Below are positions 24,109 to 36,600 of a DNA stretch of 64,000 bases, one piece after another. Source of the stretch: Corella eumyota (Eukaryota; Chordata; Ascidiacea; Phlebobranchia; Corellidae); assembly GCA_963082875.1 (NCBI GenBank), contig OY720102.1:9956990-10020989 (forward strand), in the 5' to 3' direction. The notes under the pieces are model-generated. The model saw only the letters and a program-made list of their open reading frames with translations, was not told the DNA's origin and searched no databases. Every line of letters begins with the position of its first letter. Positions within the stretch are counted from its first letter, which is position 1. The position numbers and the translations under genes were made by a program.

Positions 24109-26160
24109 TTATTTATAATTTAAAAAAGTTTTTCTAATTTTCAACTTGGAAAACAATTCTATGACATTTTTATTAAAATCAGGTGTGGCTGAAATGACAT
24201 CTTCGTGAATGGATAAGACTACTAAAGCATTTAACCTATCTTGGCTCATGGTGTTTCTTGAAAATGTTTTAATTCGTTTTAAAGTACTAAAACACCTCTC
24301 AGATTCTGCAGTTGCAATTGGAGTAGTTAAAACTATTCCTATAACCTTGCTAACTTCAGAAAAAGTATTCAAAAGTGAACCTTTTATCAGAAATGAATTC
24401 AAACCCACAACTGATTTAATGTTTTCAAAGCTGTTGTTAGTGTACAACACTTCAAGTTCGTTGGCCAGCTTTTAAACTATCTATCATGGGGTAACCCAGT
24501 ACCAACTGTTTAACCAAGTTAACTGGAAATATGTTTTTAAACCTTTTAAACAAACATGGATTAACTAATGAGAACGACTCAAATTGTTTTATGTTGCTAA
24601 ATCGATTAATAATTTCAACAATTATTATATCACAGGCTTCTTTTGCATTTGCGCACAGCAATCTTGAAGAAGTAGCAACCCTTTGGCGTTTTGACAACTC
24701 TGGACAAAATTCCATACTAGGTTCCACAAGTTTTCCACGAATATCATTAATAACCTTCTGAAATGAATCAATAGCAAAGGCAACAGTCACCCCAGTCGAT
24801 TCTCTTGACTGCAGAATATTATACAATATATCTGTATGGTGAAAGACATCATTGAAAAACTTCAAAAAGTAAAGAAATGTGGGATCTTTTAAAAGTTGTG
24901 TCAATCCAATACATCCTTGTGTTGAAGTTATGTCCCAGTGTGTTTCATTAAGAATCTTTTCAAAAGTTGCTAAAAGATTCTCCTTATTATTTAAAACACT
25001 TTGGACAGCTCGAGATTGAAAATTCCATCTTGTTTCACATGGTCTTGGAAGTCGTTTTTCACAAACTGATCGTAACACATCTGAACGTTTCGGAGACATA
25101 GAAAAAAAAGGTAGAAAATCCAGACAAGTTGGCAAAAAACAACTTAATGCTTTTAATACCTTGACAGGCATGCTTTAGTATCAGGTTTAGTTGGTGAGCA
25201 TAAGAGTGCACAAATTTGGCATGGGGAAAACATTCCTGCATTTTTTTTTGAACACCATTTTTTTTCCCACTCATAACAGATGCACCATCATATGTCTGGG
25301 CAATAAGCTTTTCTTTTAGATGAAAAGGTTGAAGTGCATGTTTTAAAAGGGAGGTCATACCATCCATCAGCAGTACGATCATTAGCTTCATAATATGACA
25401 GAAACCGTTCCAACAGGATAGCCATCCACTACAAATCTAAGAAGTACTGCAAATTGTGATCGATTGGCAATATCAGTTGTCTCATCTGCTTGAACAGCAA
25501 CAAAATCAGCATTACCTATGTCATTTGGATTGTCTTGGATGTGTATTTATTTACTGTGGCACTTTCCAAATGCTCTTTTAAAACGTTATCCGATTTTGCT
25601 ATTTGCTGCAATAAATCCAAAAATATGCCTCGGTTAAAGGAACCTTCTGATTCATCATGTCCTCGCATACCTATTTCATGTACTCCACAAAATTTTAAAC
25701 AGTCAACAATGAGGTCGAGAATGTGTCTATTCTTTTTAACAATTTCATTGTGCCTCTCAACAGATAAGCTGTGTCCTACACTGATCTGTGACTGAATATC
25801 TACTGTTCCTAGTAGGCTATATGAAAGTGCATTGGTAATGTGCATTTTTGAACTCTCATGTCGCTTTATTTTTTCTGAAATATGTTTTATATCTTTAAAA
25901 CCTTCCTTTGACCAAGTAACTTCTTTTTCTTCACCTTTTCGAAACAAAAGGCAGTAAAAGTAAAATAAACTTTTTTTTTCCTCGCTTACAGTAAGCCATT
26001 CCTTTCTCGAAAACCACTGAACATTAAACTTTCGGTTTTGCTTAGGGCCTGTACTTTTTATTTCAATAGATTTTGGCTGATGAGGTCCAAGGCGCTTCAA
26101 GTCTAACTTTGCCTCAAAACTCAAAGGAAAACTTTTCAGAATACAATCAACCTGGTTCAT
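24109..26160 (-). pseudogene. hAT transposase, ZMYM1/TTF-type, nearly complete but frameshifted
   Basis: The start at 26160 gives MNQVDCILKSFPLSFEAKLD. A TTF-type zinc-finger region (FNVQWFSRKEWLTVSEEKKS then LFYFYCLLF) and the DUF4371-like SVERHNEIVKKNRHIL and CLKFCGVHEIGMRGHDES follow. Near 25480-25400 ADETTDIANRSQFAVLLRFV lies in another frame. Then come LIAQTYDGASVMSG with HSYAHQLNLILKH (25391-25059), CETRWNFQSR (25171-24452) and the dimerisation block TPIATAESERCFSTLKRIKT (24450-24109). At least three frame changes separate these blocks. It is a plain DNA transposon gene. The element's right end is at 27164. Confidence 0.75.
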
Positions 26161-27164
26161 GGTTTATGGTATCCACAAAAATAGTCGAAATATTACTAAG
26201 AAATCACAAACTTGTTCTTATCAGTCTTATACCAAATTACAACTAAGCAAAATACTTGCTATTTTCTGTTTAAATAATGCTTGCTAAAATGATAAAAAAA
26301 ATAATAGCCAACAAACTATTTTAGTACACAGTTTGTTTTTTTCAAGTTTTCCACAATTAGATATTTTTTTATATATGGCAAAACTCTAATCTGCTAATCA
26401 TGGCGTTCACCGTTTGGGCTGACTGGCTGGATATGGCGTGGGCAGGCAGAATAAACTCTGCACTTTACTTCGACTGCCAATCAATAAATAAATAACATTT
26501 GGCTAAAAACACTACCAAAATTCAATTAAAATTAACAAATTTATACATTTTTTTACTAAAAAAACGTATGCGGAATTAGCCTAAAATTACTGTTTCCGCA
26601 AGACATGTGTACGCCCTTTCTAAAACTTGTGCGACGACCTTACATACAAAAATCCAATTGATTATTTTTATTTGTTAACTTAAAAATATTATTTAGGGAC
26701 TTATTACCTCCAGAGAAAATCATAAAATACCCAAATTATGTTTTAATTATTTTATATTTTAATTACTAAGTAAATTGAACGTCAAATTTAAAAAAATCAC
26801 AAAGCTAAAATTGTCAAATTATTTGGCAACTTTATGGTTGGCTTAGCCCCACTTTTTGATTCAAGTTCTCAACTTTTTTTTAAATTTCGGAATCCTGAAG
26901 GCAAAAACAGCGTTAAAATATTTTTTATTTGACAGCCCGTGGGGCTAATTTTGGTTTAGCCCTCACATGTTTACGCTACGTTTTTCGAAAATTTTGGCGT
27001 ATTTCGTGGCCAAAATAGGCGCTAATTTTTAATATTTTTAATAATTTTAGCAAAAAACATTGCCGAAAAAACAAATATTATTCAAAATAAATTATAATTA
27101 AAAAAAAACATGTTAAAAAAGTGGGGGTTTTAGCCCCATTAGCTACATAGACGAGCCGCCACTG
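26161..27164 (-). mobile_element. 5' flank and right end of the ZMYM1-type hAT element
   Basis: The end at 27164, reverse-complemented, is CAGTGGCGGCTCGTCTATG followed by GGGGCTAAAACCCCCAC. About 500 bp of this flank (26650-27164) is closely similar to 34590-35114, the right part of another hAT copy. No gene lies here. The element's other end, left of 24109, was not identified. Confidence 0.65.
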
Positions 27165-27198
27165 AATAAACATATGCATTTTTTATATTCTTGTTTTT

Positions 27199-29316
27199 TT
27201 AGACGTTTTTAAATAAAATCATTTTAGTTGATTGTTGACGAAAACCTTCCTTACTTTTTTGCAGAACACTTTTTGTATATACCTGGCCATACGTCAGCAG
27301 TCTAATGTTTAGGTATGTTTTAATAACCTTTTTTATTAACTGTGCTGAGTGCAAATCTGATCCAGGTTCATGTGCTACCTCATGTTCCATTTCGAATTAA
27401 TAATTGCTTGATGGGTTGCATGGCTTAAAGTTTGCAAAACTTGAAATTTATTTGTTATAGTCGGATTTGATGCACTTATACCACAAACATAAACTCGAAA
27501 TGCTTTTTCACAAATTTTTACGACATCAATAACCTCATCAGAAGGCACTATTAGACTTCCACGGTCTTTTATTTCAATGAGGCTATTTGAACAGCATTGT
27601 GAAACAGAATATGAATGCTCATTTTTATCAGGTTTTGGGGAAGTTAGAGCACAGGCACAAAGCGGGCATGAAATTTGGCAAAGAATTTTTTTTACTACAA
27701 ACCCAGATATGTATCCTAAAATAGCATTTTTGTATGGTGTTAGTGTATATGATTGAAGGTTTTCTATCAAGTTAAGAATTGCAGTATTGTTGGGTGGTAA
27801 AATTTCTTTTTTTTGGTTTTTATTCCATTTTAGTGAAAAAATGGAACCTGTTTCCTCTGAAAATGCCAAACAATTGCCATGCTTAGAACCTACAATGGCA
27901 TTTCTCAATAAAAATTTTTTAATGCTAGATTTTAATTGCAAGGCATCTGGATTGTTGTTATATCCATTTTTTCCTCTTATGCATGCAAAGAGCAATTCAA
28001 GATGATCTTGTGACATTTTGTAGGGTTAGTAAGTATTTAAATTTATTAGCCTCTCTGTTTAACATAGTATCTGCAATTTTTTCTATGCTGTCAGATGCTA
28101 TTAATAATCCAATAAGAAATGTTTTTCTTCTACCTTTTATAATTAATTTTCCTTGGTCATCTTTTAGGGCAGAAAGATAATTAGTGGCCGAAGAAAGAAA
28201 AGATCTCCAGTGCTCCTGATTTTGTAGTGTTAAAGGTCTCTTGAAGCCTTTTCCAAAAGGGTTTCTAGAATTTAACATGTCAAACAATTGGTCAACGATT
28301 CTCAAAAATTTAATTGTACCTTCAGCGTTTTTATAAAATGGATGGTTGCACTTTTGCAAAAATAAAATAGCATCGGCAACAGAAGCACTAAGGGTCTGTG
28401 CCGCAATTTTAACATTCATTTTGTGTCGGTGAAATTTAATGTGACCATTAGCAATTTTGTTGGCGAATTTTAAACCTTCTTTCTGTTGAATATCGTGAAG
28501 CCTTACTATATGATTCCAGTCAATCACTTTATTATTTCCATCATAAATTGTTCCAAAATGTGCAAAAGCATTTCTAGCTAATTTTAACATGTGACATACA
28601 TCAGGAATAAAATATTTTTTTTTTATTTGATGGGTGCAAAAAACTACCATTTAACTGTGTGCAATGATAAGAGCTTCAGATATTAAATTAGCTAAATTAG
28701 CTGAAGAAATTTTGTCACATAAAACATAGCCTACTGGATACTTCCAGTGACCTCTAAGCCCAACTAACATGAAAACTAGAGCTTCAGTTGCAATTTTTTG
28801 ATTATCAACAATAATATTTTTTCCGTAGTCTACAAAACCCTCATATTTCTCTGTTGTTTTGTTATAAAACGTACGTGACATTATGTGCATCCCGTCACAG
28901 ATCAATGCACAGTCTTTAAAGACATCATTATTGATTGAACTCTTTTGCAAATGTTCAAAAACATCAATAAAAAATCCAGGCTCACAATTTACACTTGATG
29001 TCCAATTTTTGAATGAACTTGGGGAAGGAAGAGAAAAAAGTGTACGAAGATATGTATATGCTCTTGGGGAATAAAAATGGAGTGTAAGGGCAAACTTTTT
29101 TATTTCTTCAGAATACCGTTTTCCTTTTGCTGAGCGCTGATTATTTTTAAATTCCGAATCAAAAAAAATTTTGTTAAACGTAATATCACTTGAAAATTTT
29201 TTAGATATCATATCTTGTAGCTGTGCATCAATGTATTTTTTACTTTTTAAAAGTTTTAAGCAAGATTGTAGTTTTTTTACTCCAACTGAATTTCTTCCAT
29301 AATATGTGGTGTCCAT
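27199..29316 (-). pseudogene. P-element/THAP9-like transposase, THAP domain absent
   Basis: The minus strand from ATG 29316 reads MDTTYYGRNSVGVKKLQSCL, then KFALTLHFYSPRAYTYLRTL, CALICDGMHIMSRTF and FVDYGKNI. An in-frame TAA at 28651-28653 follows EALIIAHS, and the sequence resumes KKYFIPDVCHMLKLARNAF. Compared with the family, the segment with the second catalytic Asp seems deleted there. A one-base change near 28005 shifts LLTL into MSQDHLELLFACIRGKNGYN, and another near 27385 precedes LIKKVIKTYLNIRL and the C-terminus MILFKNV. No THAP finger is visible upstream. So it is inactive: one stop or deletion plus two frameshifts. Confidence 0.7.
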
Positions 29317-29739
29317 TTAATGTTAAAAACCTTGAACTCCCTGGTTTTGAGGCAAAAAATTATTTCGAACAGTCTTGAAAAATAATTGAGTATTATTATG
29401 TTGAATAGGCTGATTAAATCATGATTTAAAAGAAAGAGGTTTTATAACCTTAAGTAGATGTGGTGGGTCTGAACATAAATATATCCTTTTTTCAGGTGCA
29501 CAATAATTAGGGGATGTAAAAGGTCTATCTTATGGTATCTCATTTAACCCACTAAAAAGCTTAAATGAATTTGCAATCCCCTTGTTTCGCATTCAAACAA
29601 TATTTTCCAAAACATAAGAGTTCGAACATAAAACACTAACAGGCAAAAAAACAATATTATTGATTAAATCTTATTTTAATAATTTTTTTAGTATTTAACA
29701 GAAATGTTTAACAACCGATCATAAAAATAAAATAATTAT

Positions 29740-30330
29740 TACACAACTATCTTTTCCACCATTTCTCCCATAATCAACAAACCCAACAAGTTTGCCATCT
29801 TTAATAGCCAAATTTTCGCGAACTGTTCAAAAAAACAATTAAAACATTAATATAAAAAATAACAAAAACTTTTAGGTCATGTGATGTAAGGAAAATGATA
29901 TTGTAAATACTTTTCATTTCATCAAGTGTTATATATCCATGCAAGACTTTTTGAAATAACATAACTTGCTTTATTTCCTCTAATGCAATTTCATTTAACC
30001 CTGCTTGTGGTGAGATATAGTTTCTAGCAACAAGTATTACATTGATGTTAAGTAACTGTAAAAATATAGAAGTATCAGATTGTTACCTATAGTTTTTGAT
30101 TGTGCTCGAGCATGGTAAAATTTAAATTTCACTGTTTCTGATGTGCTCATAGGCAGAAGGTGATTGGCTATAAAGTTCAATTGCCCACCGCACTATATCT
30201 GGGTGGTAACGCCTTGATTTTGCATTAACACAGGCATTTTGAATTTGGAACTCAAAAAACATGCGCTGCCACTCATTAAGGTTTTTATACTTTTTACCAG
30301 CTAAAGCCTTAAACCATAAAATGATTGGGT
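29740..30330 (-). pseudogene. Second P-superfamily transposase remnant
   Basis: Minus-strand coding at about 30320-30120 reads KYKNLNEWQRMFFEFQIQNA, then RRYHPDIVRWAIELYSQSPS and AYEHIRNSE. At about 29825-29742 is KDGKLVGFVDYGRNGGKD. These two motifs occur in this order in P-superfamily transposases, and the neighbouring relic shows the same motifs (FALTLHFYSPRAYTYL and FVDYG). This copy differs in sequence, so it is another family or an older copy lying head-to-tail upstream. Intron-like AT-rich sequence separates the pieces. Confidence 0.5.
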
Positions 30331-30703
30331 TTAATGTGTACCTACCTAATATATAAACCTGGTATGTCTACGCAATAAATAAAAATGTATTGTAATTAAT
30401 TACCTCCTGCATTTTCAAAAAAATCTAGATTTGTCACTTTCTTGCGAAGTAGATACAGTTTCGCTGTTTATTGTACCTCTTGGGGAAATTTTTTTTAAAT
30501 GTTGTTACTTTATGTGTAGTGTTAACTTAGAAAAAATAAAACAGCTTAGATATATTGGGCATTTGCAAATAAATTTATTATACTAAATTTTTATTACCAT
30601 CACACTGCAGTTGGGAGAACGTACAATAAAAGTCTGTTCTATTTAAAACCCAGACCACCACAAAATTGGGTGAATTTTAGTAAAACTCTACTTATTTTTA
30701 AAA

Positions 30704-31237
30704 AAATTTCTGAACAGGAGGTAATCGTGATCAGCGATTCAGAAGGTAAGTTTTACACAAAACCTACTCAAGATTGAGTTTATTTAAAAAGTAAAACTCT
30801 ACTTATTTTTACAGAAATTCCTGAACAGGAGGTAATCGTGATCAGCGATTAAGAAGGTAAATTTTACACCTTACGAATTTATTTCAAATTTGACAAAGAT
30901 TAAAACATCACTTGATTTTACAGAAATTCCCGAGCGGGAAAGCGATTCAGAAGGTAAGTAAAGTTTGGCGTAATACAACGATTGCTTAAAAATGTAAAAT
31001 CTTCACGAAACCCTATTTTTATAGACATTTCTGAACAGGAGGTGATTGAGACTAGCGATTTAGAAGGTAAGTTTTACACCTTGAAGAAAAAAGAACAAAG
31101 ATCAACTAGTTTTATATTAATTCTTTAGCAAGAAAGCGACTTAGAAAGTAAAGAAAACTTTATAGACCTACTTAATTGCTTTTTTAGATGCTTCTAATCG
31201 ATCGAATCCGGTTTCAAGCGACTCTGACGGTGAATAG
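30704..31237 (+). CDS. Tandem microexon array encoding SIM-like acidic motifs, 3' end of an unknown gene
   Basis: Six related small exons lie in a row. Exon 1 (30704-30745) ends in GTAAGT but has lost its acceptor AG. Exon 2 (30815-30856) has an in-frame TAA. Exon 3 is 30924-30953 (30 nt), exon 4 is 31025-31066, exon 5 is a decayed 31129-31147, and exon 6 (31188) continues to a stop at 31235-31237. The full-length ones are 42 nt, bounded by AG and GTAAGT/GTAAAT, and all share one phase (1-2), so any can be skipped in frame. They read EIPEQEVIVISDSEG, DISEQEVIETSDLEG, EIPERESDSEG and DASNRSNPVSSDSDGE. VIVIS plus acidic/Ser residues fits a SUMO-interacting motif. Poly(A) signals AATAAA lie at 31276 and 31291. 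Upstream coding exons were not found. Confidence 0.5.
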
Positions 31238-31239
31238 TT

Positions 31240-32243
31240 TTATTGTTGCGCAATACTTGTTTTTTTTGCAATCTCAATAAAAAAATTAAAATAAATGTTT
31301 GTTCTTTGAACTTGGTTTAATTAGATTCTGATAACTGGGTACAATTTCCAATTCCAGTTGATTTAATTTATGTCATACGGTTTAAATTTTTGTTGCTGCA
31401 AAAGTAATTGTGTTATAGATATATTTATGCACTATTGAAATTTATAAAAGAATTCATACGTTACAAAACATATTTGGGATTTTAAAAAAATAATTCAGTT
31501 TTGCATAAATTATCTAATATTCGAAACTTTTAGTTTTTTTGTTTACTTAAAATAAAACATGTGTTTTAACAATTTAAAATTACGCCACTAAACTGTTCTA
31601 TAACTGTACAAAATAGTAGTTTCTATTTTTAACTAAAGATCTACCATGAATATATAATCGATTATTTTCACACAAATCATAAACCAAAAAAATTAAATTA
31701 TTTTTAATCAATCCTTAAAATTGATATTCATATTAAAATCGAGAGTTTTTTAAGTCAAATAAAAAACTATATTTAAAAAAAAAACATGTTTAAGTATTAT
31801 TTTTTACAAATTAAAAAAAACTTCTATTCTCTAACCATATATATTTACGAAAGTATTTGAAAATAAATATATTTTCTTTAACTAAACAAATTTTTATGTT
31901 TAAATTAATGTTTTTTGTAGGTTGAAAATTTTTTATTGTAAGAAAAACGATCACGGCCAAACAACAGATAGACTAAAAATTTATTACTGTTTTAATGACC
32001 AAGTTAATATATTTACTTGATAAAAAAGTAAAATTAGTAAATTATATAAAATAAACAGATACTAAGACAATAACAATTCTATTGACAACACAAGATAATG
32101 AAAAAAATGAGTTAAATTAAAAAAAAACAATAAGATTCCTCCAAACACTTGTGATGGCCGCAAGTATAGAATTTTCTTCTGTAACAAACCGAAGATTTTA
32201 AGAGTGCTTTTGATTAAACGTGACTTTATTTACAAAGTTAAAC
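31240..32243. other. AT-rich stretch, no gene seen
   Basis: After the poly(A) signals near 31276-31296 I see no coding, RNA or repeat structure until the U6-like gene. Confidence 0.5.
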
Positions 32244-32345
32244 GTACTTGCTTAATAGCGGTACATATACTAAACTTGGAATACAGAGAAGATTAGCATG
32301 GCCCCTGCGCAAGGATGACACGCAAAATCGTGAAGCGTTTTATAA
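32244..32345 (+). ncRNA. U6 snRNA-like gene or pseudogene
   Basis: The sequence keeps the diagnostic core ACAGAGAAGATTAGCATGGC, then CCCTGCGCAAGGATGACACG and GTGAAGCGTTT of spliceosomal U6. The 5' stem-loop differs in bases (GTACT.GCT TAAT AGC GGTAC) but still folds with a bulged base as in U6. Three bases (CGA) are missing before the ACAGAGA box. The 3' end reads TATAATATTA, without the T-run terminator. No convincing TATA or PSE is seen at the usual distance. It is therefore probably a diverged or retroposed copy. Confidence 0.7.
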
Positions 32346-32667
32346 TATTATTACCGTTAAAGAATAATTTTTTTAATTTGAAAAAACAAATCTGTGATTT
32401 CTAAATAAAAAATTAACTAATTTTGGCGATAATCGTTACAGCTTAATATAAAAAAACAAACTAGATTTATTTGATAAATAAAATATGGTTCAAAGTTATT
32501 TAATTATTTTAACATAAATTTTCTATAAAAAAAGACATACATAAACATTACCTAAGAATATACCAAACCTTTGATTTTTAATAAACAAACAAGCATTTAT
32601 ATATATAATGCAAACAAAGACTAATATTTAACCCAGTGTTAAGCTGGTAATATTAACTAAAAATATT

Positions 32668-35114
32668 CAATGGCGGCTCGTGGGTTAAATAAATGGGGGG
32701 GCTAATTTTAGAAAATCACAACACCGCTAGGGGGGTCTGGATCCCTCAGAAATATTGTAAATTATTCGCTGTAAACACGCTATTTTTACATTTAATAGTT
32801 AATTATTTAAATTTAAAGTATAGGCCCTTTTACACGGCGTTTGCAACGTAACGTCGTTCACACGTACGAAAGTTTTGTGTTAGGAGCAAAATTTACGCAA
32901 GATTTCGTAAGCGGTATACTTTTAGTAGATATTGTTTATTAAAATTTAAAAAAAAATCCCTAAAAATTGTAAAGTTAACGCAGCGCAACGCAGCGTTACC
33001 TGTCGTGTGAACATGCGTTAGGTTAAAAATTTTCCCTTACCCAGTGTTGAAAACAATTAAAAAAATTTCTAAATAAATATTGAGTTATCAAGATTTTAAT
33101 CTTAATTTATTATTGTCTATTTTCTTTATAATATAAAACGTATTTTGTATATTTTTAAATTCCGATTTTAATAGAGCTTGAGATGACACAATAAAAAGCA
33201 AAGTAGCATAACAGATTTCTTTTATTATAAGCGTTTTTTAAGTTTAAAACTAAAAACGTGGGAAAAATAATGGTGCAAGTTATGTAACAATCCATTCAAA
33301 AAAAAATATTAAAAACAATTTTTTGAACTTCTTGTTCATCTTGTCAGCTCTTCTATGAAATAACATAATATATCATTAAGTATTGAAATAAAGACACAAC
33401 AGATTAAGTTTTTGTTAATAATCTATTTAACTTTTTTCTTTTCTTTTGAATAAATATATTTTAAAAGTATATCAGACTTAGCTGTATGCTAAATAATTAC
33501 CAAGAAAGTAGGTCTTATAGTTAAAACTATTTAAAAAATTATAGAGTTTTTTTAAATAGTATTAATAAAACCATAAATAATATCATATATCACAAATCTC
33601 TCCCATCTTCTCCACATGCTTAAATCTCCACCACCCCCTCTCCTTCCTTTTTTTCCTAGTCATTCTTCATCTTTTCATTCTCTTTTCTGTACAATTACAA
33701 CATCACCCTATGTATATGTTGTTGTCCTACTCTTATTATTTAAGTGTTTGTGTAATGTACATAACTATTCATAAATAGCCTATGTTTGCAATAAAAAAGG
33801 CTATTTATCTAATGTGCTATTCAAAATATATTTATTTTTTCGTAACTTACTTTAATTTTGAAAGCAATTTTTCCACCCATTGCACATGTTTTATCATGTA
33901 AGATCAACCATTTATGATAAATCTAAAAGGAATTGCAAATTGTATTAATATTAGTCAATTTATCTGGTTGAGCTGCAATAAAATCAACCTTACTTTTGTT
34001 AGTGTATTCCACCAACACAGTTTTAATAGTAAACCGACAGACAGAGAAGTGCACTTAATGACTGTTGCACTTACAAAATGCTCCTGTAAAATGATGTCGA
34101 ACTAAGATTTTAGCTGCAAATACCCAAAATATTTCTTGATTACAAAAGTTTGCTGTTTAATTAACTTCTTACATATCAAAATATGCACATCACAAAATGT
34201 CAGCGGTTTGATAAAGTTACTTAGAATGTGCCCTTTTTCTTTCAACTTTTTTATTGTGAGTTTCAACAGTTATCTGTCATCCTAGTCTATGACTTAATAT
34301 TTACAGTCACTAGTAAACTATGTACATTGCATGTTTTTTTCATTGGCAAACTTTATTTATGCTCTTTTGACAGGCAGGCAAACAGGCAAGCTGCTCTTGA
34401 GTCTTCTTGTCAGGCAGTAAATCCATTATGATTATCTTTAAAAACTTGCCTTAATCGAAATTAAAAGCATTAATTAACATACAATTCTTCAAAAAGAATG
34501 CAAAAACTGTTTTAAACTTGCTGTTTTAGCTTTAGCGAGGCTTAAGAGCGACCTTTTTATCATAAATATAATGTGAGAATATACTCGCTCGAACGATTAG
34601 TATTTCTATTTTTTTAACTTAAAAATATTATTTAAGGCCTTAAAACTTCCTTAAACAAGAATAAAATACCCAGTTTACACCTATTTTATTTTTGTTTAAT
34701 AGTTAAACAAAAACGATAAAATTTGTTAATATACAACGTTTGAAATTGCCAAAATATTTGGCAACTCTATGGTGGTCTTAGCCCCACATTTCGATCAAAG
34801 TTCTCAACATTTTTCCAAATTTCGGAATTCTGACAGCAAAAACGGCGTTATGATATTTTGTATTTGGCAGCCCGTGGGGCTAATTTTGGTTTAGCCCTCA
34901 CATGTTTACGCTACGTTTTTTGAAAATTTTTGCGTATTTTGTGGCCAAAATAGCCGCTATTTTTTAATATTTTAAATAATTTTAGCAAAAAACAGTGCAA
35001 AAAAATAAATATTATTTAAAAAAATAAATATTAATTAAAAAAAATATATATAAATTAAAACATAAAACCATTAAAAAAGGTGGGGGTTTTAGCTCCATAC
35101 ACGAGCCGCCACTG
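32668..35114. mobile_element. Non-autonomous hAT element (ZMYM1-type ends)
   Basis: The left end is CAATGGCGGCTCGTGGGTT and the right end, reverse-complemented, is CAGTGGCGGCTCGTGTATGG. Flanks AAAATATT and AGTATATT match at 6 of 8 positions, as expected for an aged hAT target duplication. The interior has a decayed transposase strip on the minus strand (about 33940-34100, similar to 25430-25600), CT-rich and TATGTTGTTGTCCTACTCTT motifs, and a right 500 bp close to 26650-27164. No intact frame. Confidence 0.7.
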
Positions 35115-35119
35115 AGTAT

Positions 35120-36600
35120 ATTACATATCTTTTATTTTTGATAATCAAACAAGCATTTAAATACATTATATAAAAATACAAAAATTAATATTTTAACCGA
35201 GTTTTAAGTTGTTAATATCAGGATACACATTAGACTAAATTTTAAATTCTTAAAATTGATTTTTGATTTTTAATAAATAAAGAAAAATTATTTTTCAAAT
35301 ATTTTTTTTAACTACATATATTATAAAATACATTATATCAAGCTTTGAATACTTATTGTCGAATTTTAAAATTTTAAATAAATAATCAATATCTTAAATA
35401 TAATAAACAAACAAAAATTAAATTTTTTATCTATTTTTGAGTTACTGCTATCATGATATACAATAGACCAAGATTTACGAAAATAATAAAAATCTTTAAA
35501 TTTTAATAAATAAACATCTATTAAGTAGTAATTAGTGAAAAATTTTAGTTCATTTTTGAGTGACCTATATCATGATATACAAATGGCCAAGATTTAAAAA
35601 ATAAATAACGATTTTTAAATTTTATTAAATAAACACCTATTAATTAGTAATTAATAAAAAAAATTAAAATTTTATTTTTGAGTTACTAATGTCATAATAT
35701 ACAAATGGCCAAAATTTAAAAAATAAATAACAAACTTTAAATTTTAATAAAGAAACACCTATTAAATAGTAATTACTGAGAAAAATTAAAATTTTTATTT
35801 ATTTTTGAGTTGCCAATATCAAGATATACAAATGGCCAAAATAAATAACAAACTTTAAATTTTAATAAATAAACACCTAATAATTAGTAACTAGTGATAA
35901 TTAAATGTTGTAAATAGGAGAATGGGAACACAATCTTATAATAAACAACAAACTAAAATTTCAAAACTGTTAATGTTTACAAACAAAAGTTATGTTAACT
36001 CAAAATTTACAGCTTATAAGACACTGGAAAAGATTAATAATAATAATAATAATAATGACAATAACAATCTTTAAGTTTTATTAAATAAACATCTATTAAT
36101 TAGTAATTAGTGATAAAAATTAAAATTTGAATTTATTTTTGAGTTACCAATATTATAGTATACAAATGGCCAAGATTTAAAAAATAAAAAAAAATCTTTA
36201 AATTTTATTAAAACTTCCTTTTTTACATCCTTCTATTTAATAATTGTAATATCTGCTATATTCTATTATTATCTGTCTCTGTTATTTCTATTTTAAAATT
36301 TATGTTTTCATTTATCTAATTTTTTTGTATTAACAGATTGACTTTTTTGCCACTTTATAACTATCAAAAACAACAACTACTACTATCCACAAAACACATT
36401 TTTATTTTCTATCTTTCTGTTTTATTTTATTGATACATTTTCTTTTTGTGTTATTGAGTTTTAATAAAGATGTTTTTACTCTTTACAGTTTTAGTAGTTA
36501 ATATTTATATTTTGCTGTTTTTTAATAGAAATAAAATTGTAACTTTTATTATATTTATAAAATCTTAAAATAATGAACAGATTTAACTTAACAAGATGTT
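35120..36600. repeat. AT-rich tandem repeat block (~120-128-bp units)
   Basis: Units contain ATTAATTAGTAATTAGTGAT, TTTTTGAGTTACTAATATCA and ATACAAATGGCCAAGATTTA. About six diverged units are present. The same family is expanded at 54-58.5 kb. No gene is visible. Confidence 0.7.

Noticed and set aside
33914-34105. Plus-strand 63-residue frame
   Set aside because: It overlaps a decayed minus-strand hAT transposase strip and has no start context or homology.
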